Assembly (NCBI GenBank): GCA_021793745.1
Contig: JAJYSD010000079.1
Span: 1 to 6,492 of the forward strand
Direction: 5' to 3'
From: Bacillota bacterium
GTDB lineage: Bacteria; Bacillota; Bacilli; Thermoactinomycetales; DSM-44946
DNA: 6,492 nt
The notes under the pieces are model-generated. The model searched no databases and was not told the DNA's origin. It saw nothing but the letters and a program-made list of their open reading frames with translations. Numbering within the stretch: the stretch's first letter is position 1; each line of letters opens with the position of its first letter. Positions 1 through 6,492 of this stretch are shown here, piece after piece. A program made the position numbers and the translations under genes.

Positions 1-1
1 T

Positions 2-67
2 CATCAAGGGGCGGTGGGCAAGTTTGTTTCCACGGAATTCCGTGAGGGCAAGGAACCTTTTTTATGA
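2..67 (+). CDS. C-terminal end of an unidentified upstream gene (partial)
   Basis: Reading from base 2 gives 21 codons and a TGA at 65-67. The encoded tail ends FREGKEPFL and has a mixed, protein-like composition with GC-rich third positions like the neighbouring genes. It stops just before the rpoN leader, which fits the 3' end of an upstream gene on the same strand. I do not recognise the family from so few residues. The frame that continues into rpoN is also open here, so the assignment rests only on composition and on the sensible stop position. Confidence 0.4.
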   Translation, partial: HQGAVGKFVSTEFREGKEPFL

Positions 68-208
68 TAAAATGATTATGAAACATGGCACGGATCGGAT
101 GTTTTCATCAGGCGGCGCCGACGGTGCAGGTAATATCGGACCCGATTTTACGCAAATCAAAAAAGAGCGAATAGTCGACCCGAGCATCGGTGATGGCCAA
201 AAACGCGC

Positions 209-216
209 GGAGGTGG
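209..216 (+). promoter_or_regulatory. Ribosome binding site of rpoN
   Basis: GGAGGTGG lies five bases before the ATG at 222 and is a near-perfect match to the Bacillales Shine-Dalgarno sequence. It fixes the start of sigma-54 at 222, although the same frame is open upstream to the window edge. Confidence 0.85.
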
Positions 217-221
217 AAAAG

Positions 222-1623
222 ATGGCTTTGCAAATCGGTTATGGTCTGATTCAGGAGCAGCGCATGAAATTGGTGATGACGCCGGAACTGCGACAAGCCA
301 TTCAGTTGCTCCAGCTCTCCGCGGCGGATTTGGAGCAGTATATCCATGAGCAATTGGAGGAAAATCCGGTGTTGGAGATTGCCGAGCCGGGGGAAGGGGA
401 GGACGGCGAGGAAGCCCGTGAGGTTCCCCTGCTGGACGCAGATCCCGGGGAATGGATGGCGTATGTTCAGCGAAACGGGAGGGGGGAGCGGGGACTACCC
501 CGCAGCGCGGATGAGGGGGTTTCCTTCGAAAGCCTGGCTGCGCCCTCCGAAACGTTGGCGGATGCGCTGGAATCTCAGCTGCGATACCTCTCTCTGGATT
601 CCGCCACGATGGCCGTTTGCCGTTATTTGATCGGAAATCTGGATGACAACGGGTATCTGACGGTTGACGCTGCCTTTCTATGTAAACGCTTTAATATCGA
701 CCGGGACACCTTCGATCGGTCCCTCCGGATCATCCAATCCTTGGAACCGGCGGGGGTGGGGGCGCGCTCCCTGTCGGAGTGCCTCAAGCTCCAGCTTCAG
801 CGGGAAGATGCCCCGGACGAGGTGACGCTGCAGATCATCCAACATCACCTGGATGACGTGGCAGCGGGTCGAATCCGCAAGATTGCCCGCCAATTGGGAG
901 TCGGGCTCCAGCGCGTGCAGCAGGCGGTGGATCGCCTGAAGCGGCTGAACCCGCGTCCCGGGATGGCCTATGCATCCTCCGAGCCCCGCTATGTGTTGCC
1001 GGATGTCTGTGTGGAACGGGTCAACGGGGAATATGTGGTTTTGGTCAATGAGGGATTTTTCCCCCGCCTCACCGTGAGCGATCAATATCAGCGCATGATG
1101 GCGGAAGGGGGGGAGCGGGCGCGCCAAGCGGCGGATTATCTGCGGAACTGGTTTCAGTCGGCGGTCTGGCTGGTTCGCGGGATCGAACAGCGACGGCAGA
1201 CCCTGTATCGGGTGACCCGAGTGATTGTCGAGAAACAAAGGGATTTTCTGGATCGCGGCGTCGATCACTTGAAGCCCCTCACCCTGCGCGAAGTGGCGGA
1301 CGAGTTGGGGTTGCACGAGTCCACCGTCAGCCGCGCCACGCAGAACAAGTACGTGCAAACGCCTCGCGGCCTTTTCCCATTCCGGTATTTTTTTCCGTCC
1401 GGCGTGGATTCCCTGTCCGGAGATATATCGGCCAAAAGTGTGAAAAAGCGTATTGTGGAGCTGATTCAGAGGGAGAATAAGCAAAAGCCCTTGTCTGATC
1501 AGCGGATCGCAGATCTGCTCCGGGAGGGACGGCATCCGGATCTCCCGCCGCACGGTGGCCAAATATCGGGAGGAGCTGGGAATCGCCTCCTCGATGGCCC
1601 GGCGGAGGTACGACAAAGGATGA
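222..1623 (+). CDS. rpoN: RNA polymerase sigma-54 factor (RpoN/SigL), frameshifted before the RpoN box
   Basis: Sigma-54 directs RNA polymerase to -24/-12 promoters that need an AAA+ enhancer-binding activator. The product starts with the Gln-rich activator-responsive region I (MALQIGYGLIQEQ to about residue 50), followed by an acidic region II (about 55-75). The core-binding region contains LEPAGVGARSL (174-184) and LNPRPG (242-247). The DNA-binding helix-turn-helix has TLREVADELGLHESTVSR (354-371) and GLFPFRYFF (383-391). The start is set by the GGAGGTGG site. After residue 435 (GAG, 1524-1526) the frame breaks: the true continuation is in the +1-shifted frame from 1531, giving GIRISRRTVAKYREEL and a stop at 1621-1623. 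Removing one G from 1526-1528 restores a normal protein of about 466 residues (B. subtilis SigL is about 436). Unshifted translation ends at 1637 with 36 unrelated residues and no RpoN box. The gene is therefore either a recent pseudogene or carries a sequencing error. Family identity is certain; only its intactness is in doubt. Confidence 0.93.
1543..1572 (+). other. RpoN box, out of frame with the rest of rpoN
   Basis: In the frame shifted by +1 these bases encode SRRTVAKYRE, nearly identical to the sigma-54 signature ARRTVAKYRE, which contacts the -24 promoter element. The following residues EELGIASSMARRRYDKG also fit a sigma-54 C-terminus. The box is intact at the sequence level but cannot be reached by uninterrupted translation from 222. 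Confidence 0.92.
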
Positions 1624-1635
1624 TTTGGCCCGGAT

Positions 1636-1655
1636 GATGGAAGGCGGTTTCCATC
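1636..1655 (+). terminator. Hairpin after rpoN, possible weak terminator
   Basis: GATGGAA (1636-1642) and TTCCATC (1649-1655) form a perfect 7-bp stem with a 6-base loop, 12 bases after the restored rpoN stop. The following bases are TTGTCAAG, so a proper U-tract is missing and termination would be inefficient. The downstream arm abuts the -35 element of the cggR promoter. Confidence 0.35.
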
Positions 1656-1684
1656 TTGTCAAGGGGGAAAGGTTCGGCTACAAT
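1656..1684 (+). promoter_or_regulatory. Sigma-A promoter of the cggR-gap-pgk-tpiA-gpmI operon
   Basis: TTGTCA (1656-1661, five of six to TTGACA) and TACAAT (1679-1684, five of six to TATAAT) are separated by exactly 17 bases. Transcription would begin near 1690-1692, leaving a leader of about 87 bases before cggR. It is the best promoter match I found in the window and lies immediately upstream of the CggR operator, as expected for this operon. Confidence 0.8.
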
Positions 1685-1690
1685 GAAGGT

Positions 1691-1715
1691 GGAAGCCGTT
1701 GCTCCTTTTCTTTTT
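1691..1715 (+). promoter_or_regulatory. Short hairpin and U-rich tract at the 5' end of the cggR leader
   Basis: At the expected transcript start, GG-A-AGC (1691-1696) can pair with GCTCC (1701-1705) around the loop CGTT, followed directly by TTTTCTTTTT (1706-1715). The arrangement resembles a weak pause or terminator structure just before the operator. The stem is only five pairs with a bulged A, so it may be incidental. Confidence 0.25.
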
Positions 1716-1722
1716 GCCGTGT

Positions 1723-1758
1723 TGGGACATATTTTGTTATACAGGGACGTTGTACGTC
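1723..1758 (+). promoter_or_regulatory. CggR operator, two direct repeats
   Basis: The site reads TGGGAC, six bases, TGTT, four bases, AGGGAC, six bases, CGTC. The B. subtilis CggR operator has the same plan: two repeats of CGGGAC-N6-TGTC with N4 between them. Here the GGGAC cores and all three spacings are conserved exactly. The right-hand repeat is also a perfect inverted repeat, GGGACGT (1744-1750) and ACGTCCC (1754-1760). The operator lies about 30-70 bases downstream of the expected transcription start, so bound CggR would block elongation rather than polymerase binding, as proposed for B. subtilis. Identification by pattern is strong; binding itself is inferred. Confidence 0.85.
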
Positions 1759-1777
1759 CCGGTCGAAGGGTGAGAAA

Positions 1778-2809
1778 ATGAAGCCGCTGTTGGAACTGCA
1801 AAAAAAATTATTACCCGACATGCTCGAGGTGATGCGCAAGCGTTATGAAACGCTGCGACACCTGCAGTTGATGCAACCGGTGGGGCGGCGGAGTCTGGCG
1901 GCGGCCATGGGGACGACGGAGCGGATCCTGCGGGCGGAGGTGGAATTCCTGAGATTGCAGGGATTGGTGCATGTCGACCCCATGGGAATGCGGGTCACCC
2001 AACAGGGGGCCGAGCTGCTGGCGGAGATGGAACCCCTGATCAAGGAGCTGTTCGGTCTGACGGAGCTGGAAGAGGAACTTCGGCGCCGATTGGGACTGCG
2101 TCGCGTGATTATCATCACCGGCGACGCTGACCAGTCCGAATGGGTCAAAAAGGAGATGGGGAGAGCGGGAGCCCGTCTGCTGCGGGAGGAAGCCCATCCG
2201 GGACAGGTGGTGGCCGTGGCCGGGGGGACCACCGTCGCGGCGGTGGCCGAGATGATGGCCCCGACGCCGGCGCTGAAGGAGACCACCTTTGTGCCCGCCC
2301 GCGGCGGATTGGGGGAGGCGGTGGAGCTGGAGGCCAACTATATCGCATCGCTGATGGCCAAGAAGACGGGTGGCAGTTATCGCCTGATGCATGTGCCCGA
2401 TCAGCTGAGCGACGAGGCATACCGAACGGTGATCCGGGAGCCGCACATCCGGGAAGCTCTGGAGCTGCTCAAAACCGCTCGGGTCGCCGTTCACGGAATC
2501 GGCGGCGCCCTGGAAATGGCTGTCCGGCGCAAGTCGTCGCCGGAGGTGCTTCGCCACCTCCGGGAGACGGAGGCGGTGGGGGAGGCCTTCGGATACTACT
2601 TCAACCGCCGAGGGGAGATCGTCCATCGGATGAAGACGGTTGGCATCCATCTGGATGATCTCAAGCGGATGGACCGGATCATCTCGGTGGCCGGGGGATC
2701 CAGCAAGGCGGAGGCCATCGCCGCGTTTTGTTCCGTCGCCTACCGCGACATACTAATTACCGATGAGGGGGCTGCCCGAGCCATCCTGGAGAACCCGGGT
2801 GCTGGATGA
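1778..2809 (+). CDS. cggR: Central glycolytic genes regulator CggR
   Basis: CggR is a cytoplasmic SorC/DeoR-type repressor of the operon that encodes it. In B. subtilis, fructose-1,6-bisphosphate relieves repression during glycolytic growth. The 343-residue product compares with about 340 in B. subtilis. The N-terminal stretch LLELQKKLLPDMLEVMRKRY (4-23) leads into a winged helix-turn-helix containing GRRSLAAAMGTTERILRAEVEFL (about 36-58). The rest, from about residue 90, is the sugar-phosphate-binding domain with GGTT (149-152), PARGGLGE (173-180), Glu269 and GGSSKAEAI (306-314, Lys310); these are at the positions I expect for ligand contacts in the B. subtilis protein. The ATG at 1778 is chosen because AAGGGTGA (1766-1773) precedes it and the protein then starts like other CggRs; the frame remains open upstream to 1625 without support. 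It is preceded by its own promoter and operator, indicating autoregulation, and followed by gap. Confidence 0.96.
   Translation: MKPLLELQKKLLPDMLEVMRKRYETLRHLQLMQPVGRRSLAAAMGTTERILRAEVEFLRLQGLVHVDPMGMRVTQQGAELLAEMEPLIKELFGLTELEEELRRRLGLRRVIIITGDADQSEWVKKEMGRAGARLLREEAHPGQVVAVAGGTTVAAVAEMMAPTPALKETTFVPARGGLGEAVELEANYIASLMAKKTGGSYRLMHVPDQLSDEAYRTVIREPHIREALELLKTARVAVHGIGGALEMAVRRKSSPEVLRHLRETEAVGEAFGYYFNRRGEIVHRMKTVGIHLDDLKRMDRIISVAGGSSKAEAIAAFCSVAYRDILITDEGAARAILENPGAG
2749..2808 (+). promoter_or_regulatory. AU-rich patch and hairpin at the 3' end of cggR, possible mRNA processing region
   Basis: Within otherwise GC-rich coding sequence, CATACTAATTACC (2749-2761) is strikingly A+T-rich. It is followed by an inverted repeat CATCC (2782-2786) and GGATG (2804-2808) enclosing ACCCGGGT. 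In B. subtilis the cggR-gapA transcript is cut near the end of cggR (RNase Y-dependent) and a stem-loop protects the gapA half, allowing far more GapA than CggR. The layout here is comparable, but cleavage is inferred and the stem is modest. Confidence 0.35.
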
Positions 2810-2815
2810 CAATAA

Positions 2816-3859
<1,044 letters not shown>

Positions 3860-3862
3860 AAT

Positions 3863-3901
3863 ATGAGGGGAACGGAGGAGAGTTTTTCTCCTCCTTCTCA
3901 T
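3863..3901 (+). promoter_or_regulatory. Hairpin between gap and pgk with an anti-Shine-Dalgarno arm
   Basis: GGAGGAGA (3874-3881) and TCTCCTCC (3887-3894) form a perfect 8-bp stem with the loop GTTTT. The stem can lengthen through AA/TT (3871-3872 with 3895-3896) and ATGAG/CTCAT (3863-3867 with 3897-3901), leaving small bulges. No U-run follows, so it is not a standard terminator. The second arm is also complementary to the pgk ribosome binding site at 3906-3910. It could act as a processing or stability element, or influence pgk translation. Confidence 0.6.
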
Positions 3902-3905
3902 GTGC

Positions 3906-3910
3906 GGAGG
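3906..3910 (+). promoter_or_regulatory. Ribosome binding site of pgk
   Basis: GGAGG followed by GAG lies three bases before the ATG at 3914 and twelve bases before an in-frame GTG at 3923. Both spacings are off the optimum, so either codon could be used. The far-upstream in-frame ATG at 3863 is rejected because it lies at the start of the intergenic hairpin and would add 17 non-family residues. Confidence 0.6.
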
Positions 3911-3913
3911 GAG

Positions 3914-5110
3914 ATGGATTTTGTGACGACAAAACAATCGATCAGCGATGTGGATGTCCGGGGAAAACGCGTGTTTTGCCGAGTGGACTTCAATGTGCCC
4001 CTGCAAGAAGGTCGAGTGGCGGACGATACGAGGATCCGCGCCGCGCTCCCCACGATCCGCCATCTGATGGAGCGGGGAGCCCGGGTGATCCTCGCCAGCC
4101 ATCTGGGCCGTCCCAAGGGGCAGGTTAAGGAGGAGCTGCGGCTTACGCCCGTGGCTGATCGGCTGTCGGAGCTCCTCGGACAACCGGTGGAGAAGGTGGA
4201 CGAGGTGATCGGACCGGCCGTGACGGAACGGGTGGCCCGATTGAAGGAGGGGCAGATCCTGCTCCTGGAAAACGTCCGCTTCCATCCCGGTGAGGAGAAG
4301 AACGATCCCGAATTGGCCCGGGCCTTTGCCGATCTGGCGGACCTGTACGTCAACGACGCCTTCGGAGCGGCTCACCGGGCCCATGCCTCCACCGAGGGGA
4401 TTGCCCGTCACCTGCCCGCCGTGGCCGGATTCCTGCTGCAGCGGGAGCTCGAAGTGCTGGGCGAGGCCCTGGAGTCGCCGGAGCGACCCTTTACGGCGGT
4501 GATCGGCGGCGCCAAAGTGAAGGACAAAATCGGCGTCATCGAAAACCTGTTGGACAAGGTGGACAACCTGCTGATCGGCGGCGGCCTGTCCAACACCTTC
4601 ATAAAAGCCCAGGGGCATGAGGTGGGGACATCGCTCCTGGAGGAAGACAAGCTGGAGCTGGCCCGGCGGCTTCTCGACCGGGCGGTGGCCAAGGGCGTAC
4701 GCCTGCTGTTGCCCGTTGATGCAGTGGTTGCGGACCGGTTGGAGGATCCCGCGGATATTGCCACCGTGGCGGTGGATGCGATCCCCTCGGATCGGATGGC
4801 GCTGGATATCGGGCCGAAGACCCGGGAGCGGTTTGCCGAAGTGATCCGCGCATCAAAACTGGTCATCTGGAACGGGCCGATGGGGGTGTTCGAACAGAAG
4901 CCCTTCGATGAAGGGACCTACGCGGTGGCTCGGGCGATGGCGGAGTCGGAGGCCCGGACCATCGTCGGAGGCGGAGATTCCGCGGCGGCCATCGAAAGGT
5001 CGGGGTTGGCGGACCGCATGGATCACATTTCCACCGGCGGCGGGGCCTCCCTGGAATTGATGGAGGGGAGAGAGCTTCCGGGTGTTGCTGCGCTAAACGA
5101 TCGGAAATGA
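3914..5110 (+). CDS. pgk: Phosphoglycerate kinase
   Basis: Pgk transfers the acyl phosphate of 1,3-bisphosphoglycerate to ADP, giving 3-phosphoglycerate and ATP, the first substrate-level ATP step of glycolysis. It is a monomeric cytoplasmic enzyme with two lobes. From ATG 3914 the product has 398 residues (B. subtilis 394). The N-lobe substrate site shows RVDFNVP (23-29), Arg40 in [17 protein letters not shown] (63-67), [13 protein letters not shown] (119-131) and HRAH (154-157). The nucleotide-binding C-lobe shows [12 protein letters not shown] (198-209), WNGPMGVFE (319-327), GGGDSAAA (352-359) and STGGGASLE (373-381). The nucleotide-lobe segment IGGGLSNTF (221-229) differs from the commoner IGGGMAxTF form but should be functional. 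An alternative start is GTG 3923 (395 residues). It sits between gap and tpiA in the operon, 21 bases before tpiA. Confidence 0.96.
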   Translation: MDFVTTKQSISDVDVRGKRVFCRVDFNVPLQEGRVADDTRIRAALPTIRHLMERGARVILASHLGRPKGQVKEELRLTPVADRLSELLGQPVEKVDEVIGPAVTERVARLKEGQILLLENVRFHPGEEKNDPELARAFADLADLYVNDAFGAAHRAHASTEGIARHLPAVAGFLLQRELEVLGEALESPERPFTAVIGGAKVKDKIGVIENLLDKVDNLLIGGGLSNTFIKAQGHEVGTSLLEEDKLELARRLLDRAVAKGVRLLLPVDAVVADRLEDPADIATVAVDAIPSDRMALDIGPKTRERFAEVIRASKLVIWNGPMGVFEQKPFDEGTYAVARAMAESEARTIVGGGDSAAAIERSGLADRMDHISTGGGASLELMEGRELPGVAALNDRK

Positions 5111-5117
5111 TCACAGG

Positions 5118-5125
5118 AAGGGGTG
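5118..5125 (+). promoter_or_regulatory. Ribosome binding site of tpiA
   Basis: AAGGGGTG ends six bases before the ATG at 5132 and supports that start. The in-frame GTG at 5123 lies inside this site and is therefore not the start. Confidence 0.75.
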
Positions 5126-5131
5126 CTGCCG

Positions 5132-5893
5132 ATGCGAATTCCCGTCATCGCCGGCAATTGGAAAATGCACAAGACCGTCGACGAAGCGCTGACCTTTCTC
5201 AAAACCCTTCGCTCCGGGAATCTGCCCGGGAAGGTGGAGACGGTGATCTGCGCGCCGTATCCCGCCCTTCCCGCCTTGGTAGAGGCGGCGGAGGGGAGCG
5301 GCATCGGCATCGGGGCGCAAAATCTCCACTGGGCCGAAGAGGGGGCTTACACCGGAGAGGTGAGCGCCCGGATGTTGACCGATATCGGCGTTCGCTACGC
5401 GATCATCGGCCATTCCGAACGGCGGGCCTATTTTGCGGAGACGGATGAGACGGTGAACCGGAAAGGGAAGACGGCCCTGCAGCACGGTCTGGTTCCCATT
5501 CTCTGCGTCGGCGAGTCGCTGGAAGAGCGGGAGCAGGAACGAACGAAGCAGGTGGTCCGGGAACAGATCGTCCGGGCCCTGGAGGGACTGGGGTCGGAGG
5601 AAGTGAAGCGGGTGATCCTGGCCTACGAGCCGATCTGGGCGATCGGAACCGGACGGGCGTCCACGGCGGAGGATGCCGGCGAGGTGATCGGCTTTATCCG
5701 GAGGACGGTCGCGGACCTTTACGATCAGCAGGTGGCCAACGAGGTGCGGATGCTGTACGGCGGAAGTGTGAAGCCGGACAACATCGAGGCCTTTTTGGCC
5801 GAAGCCGAAATCGACGGTGCGCTGGTGGGGGGAGCCAGTCTGGATCCGGAATCCTTCCGGCAATTGATCGCCGCCGGGGGGAAGAAGCGATGA
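5132..5893 (+). CDS. tpiA: Triosephosphate isomerase
   Basis: TpiA interconverts dihydroxyacetone phosphate and glyceraldehyde-3-phosphate and acts as a cytoplasmic TIM-barrel dimer. The product has 253 residues, the same length as B. subtilis TpiA. AGNWKMHK (7-14) supplies the active-site Asn9 and Lys11. IIGHSERR (91-98) carries the electrophilic His94. [11 protein letters not shown] (164-174) carries the catalytic base Glu166 and the start of the flexible loop 6. The phosphate-binding segments are YGGSVKPDN (209-217) and ALVGGASL (230-237). One small oddity is Arg175 after GTG in loop 6, where Lys is usual; this conservative change is unlikely to abolish activity. Its stop overlaps the gpmI start (ATGA at 5890-5893), which suggests translational coupling. 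Confidence 0.97.
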   Translation: MRIPVIAGNWKMHKTVDEALTFLKTLRSGNLPGKVETVICAPYPALPALVEAAEGSGIGIGAQNLHWAEEGAYTGEVSARMLTDIGVRYAIIGHSERRAYFAETDETVNRKGKTALQHGLVPILCVGESLEEREQERTKQVVREQIVRALEGLGSEEVKRVILAYEPIWAIGTGRASTAEDAGEVIGFIRRTVADLYDQQVANEVRMLYGGSVKPDNIEAFLAEAEIDGALVGGASLDPESFRQLIAAGGKKR

Positions 5894-6492
5894 GTGACCG
5901 GAAAAAGCCGGTAGCCCTGATCATCCTGGACGGCTTTGCCATGCGGGAGGAATCCCACGGCAATGCCGTCGCCCAGGCGAAGAAGCCCCATTTCGACCGC
6001 TACTGGTCTGAATATCCCCATACCCTTCTTCAGGCCAGCGGCGAGGCCGTGGGACTGCCGGAGGGTCAGATGGGCAATTCCGAAGTGGGTCACCTGAACA
6101 TCGGCGCAGGTCGAATCGTCTACCAGGATCTGACCCGGGTGACGAAGGCGATCCGGGAGGGAAGCTTCTTTGAAAACGACACCTTCCTCGGAGCCATCCG
6201 TCACGTGAAGGAACACGGGAGCAAGCTTCACCTGTACGGCCTCTTGTCGGATGGAGGGGTTCACAGCCACATTGACCACCTGTTCGCCCTGCTGGAACTG
6301 GCGGCGCGGGAACGGGTTCCGAACGTGCTGGTCCATGCCTTTTTAGATGGACGGGATGTGGCTCCCGACAGCGGCATCCATTATATCCGGCAGCTGCTGG
6401 ACAAGATGGAGGAACTGGGGACCGGGCGGCTCGCCACGGTTCAGGGGCGGTACTACGCCATGGATCGGGATCGCCGTTGGGAGCGGACGGAA
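5890..6492 (+). CDS. gpmI: 2,3-bisphosphoglycerate-independent phosphoglycerate mutase (N-terminal part)
   Basis: GpmI converts 3-phosphoglycerate to 2-phosphoglycerate through a phosphoserine intermediate and needs divalent metal (Mn2+ in Bacillus). It belongs to the alkaline phosphatase superfamily. The window holds 201 of the usual roughly 510 codons, with no stop before the edge. The metal ligand is Asp14 in IILDGFAM and the phosphorylated serine is Ser64 in [20 protein letters not shown] (60-79). Substrate-site residues appear in SDGGVHSH (120-127), [11 protein letters not shown] (151-161) and GRYYAMDRD (186-194). The stretch around Ser64 is nearly identical to the Bacillus enzyme. LDGFAM replaces the common LDGFGL, a minor difference. 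The ATG overlaps the tpiA stop by four bases, and the G-rich run at 5876-5881 inside the tpiA end may serve as its ribosome binding site. Confidence 0.96.
   Translation, partial: MSDRKKPVALIILDGFAMREESHGNAVAQAKKPHFDRYWSEYPHTLLQASGEAVGLPEGQMGNSEVGHLNIGAGRIVYQDLTRVTKAIREGSFFENDTFLGAIRHVKEHGSKLHLYGLLSDGGVHSHIDHLFALLELAARERVPNVLVHAFLDGRDVAPDSGIHYIRQLLDKMEELGTGRLATVQGRYYAMDRDRRWERTE

Noticed and set aside
63..73. TATGAT / TAAAAT as a -10 element for rpoN
   Set aside because: No convincing -35 element is present at 16-18 bases; the nearest (TTCCGT, 19 bases before TATGAT) is poor. An rpoN promoter may lie here but I cannot support it.
86..101. TGGCAC resembling a sigma-54 -24 element upstream of rpoN
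   Set aside because: The required GC of the -12 element is missing at the correct spacing, so it is not a -24/-12 promoter.
24..221. Sixty-six extra in-frame codons upstream of rpoN, starting at TTG 24
   Set aside because: Sigma-54 proteins begin at the MALQIGYGLIQEQ-type region I, and an excellent ribosome binding site sits just before ATG 222. The upstream residues match nothing typical of the family.
1524..1530. Programmed ribosomal frameshift in rpoN
   Set aside because: The sequence CGG GAG GGA CGG lacks a known +1 slippery codon, stop or stimulatory Shine-Dalgarno arrangement such as that of prfB, and sigma-54 is not known to use frameshifting.
678..1616. Long minus-strand open frame opposite rpoN
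   Set aside because: It is a shadow of the GC-rich coding strand: no ribosome binding site, no recognisable domain, and it overlaps a clear sigma-54 gene.
1625..1777. Upstream in-frame extension of CggR from the TTG at 1625
   Set aside because: This segment contains the promoter and operator, so it is not transcribed in full with cggR. ATG 1778 has a ribosome binding site and gives the family N-terminus.

Overview
The window is a piece of chromosome from a GC-rich member of the Bacillales. It carries the gene for sigma-54 (rpoN) followed by the central glycolytic operon cggR-gap-pgk-tpiA-gpmI, all on the + strand. The gene order, strong GGAGG-type ribosome binding sites, a CggR-type repressor with a matching operator, and protein sequences close to Bacillus GapA, Pgk, TpiA and GpmI all point to Firmicutes. 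The high GC content suggests a thermophilic or Thermoactinomycetaceae-like lineage rather than Bacillus itself; that lineage call is inference.

Layout. Positions 1-67 look like the last codons of an unidentified upstream gene. Positions 68-221 are a leader without a recognised gene. The sigma-54 gene occupies 222-1623 but its reading frame is broken by one apparent extra G within 1526-1528, just before the RpoN box; unbroken translation runs on to 1637 with an unrelated tail. Positions 1624-1777 are the control region of the glycolytic operon. They hold a hairpin after rpoN, a good sigma-A promoter (TTGTCA, 17 bases, TACAAT), a U-rich leader, and a two-repeat CggR operator about 30-70 bases downstream of the expected transcription start. 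Then come cggR (1778-2809), gap (2843-3859), pgk (3914-5110), tpiA (5132-5893) and gpmI (5890 to the window edge, incomplete), with short gaps or overlaps and no obvious terminator between them.

How the genes work together. CggR senses glycolytic flux (fructose-1,6-bisphosphate in the studied homologue) and, when unliganded, binds the operator and blocks its own operon. The four enzymes interconvert triose phosphates and carry carbon from glyceraldehyde-3-phosphate to 2-phosphoglycerate; enolase would be expected just beyond the right edge. Two post-transcriptional features are plausible: an AU-rich patch plus hairpin at the 3' end of cggR, where B. subtilis processes the equivalent mRNA, and a perfect 8-bp hairpin between gap and pgk whose second arm could also pair with the pgk ribosome binding site.

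I did not find an undescribed multi-gene system. The most notable observations are the frameshift that removes the RpoN box from sigma-54 and the possible SD/anti-SD switch before pgk.
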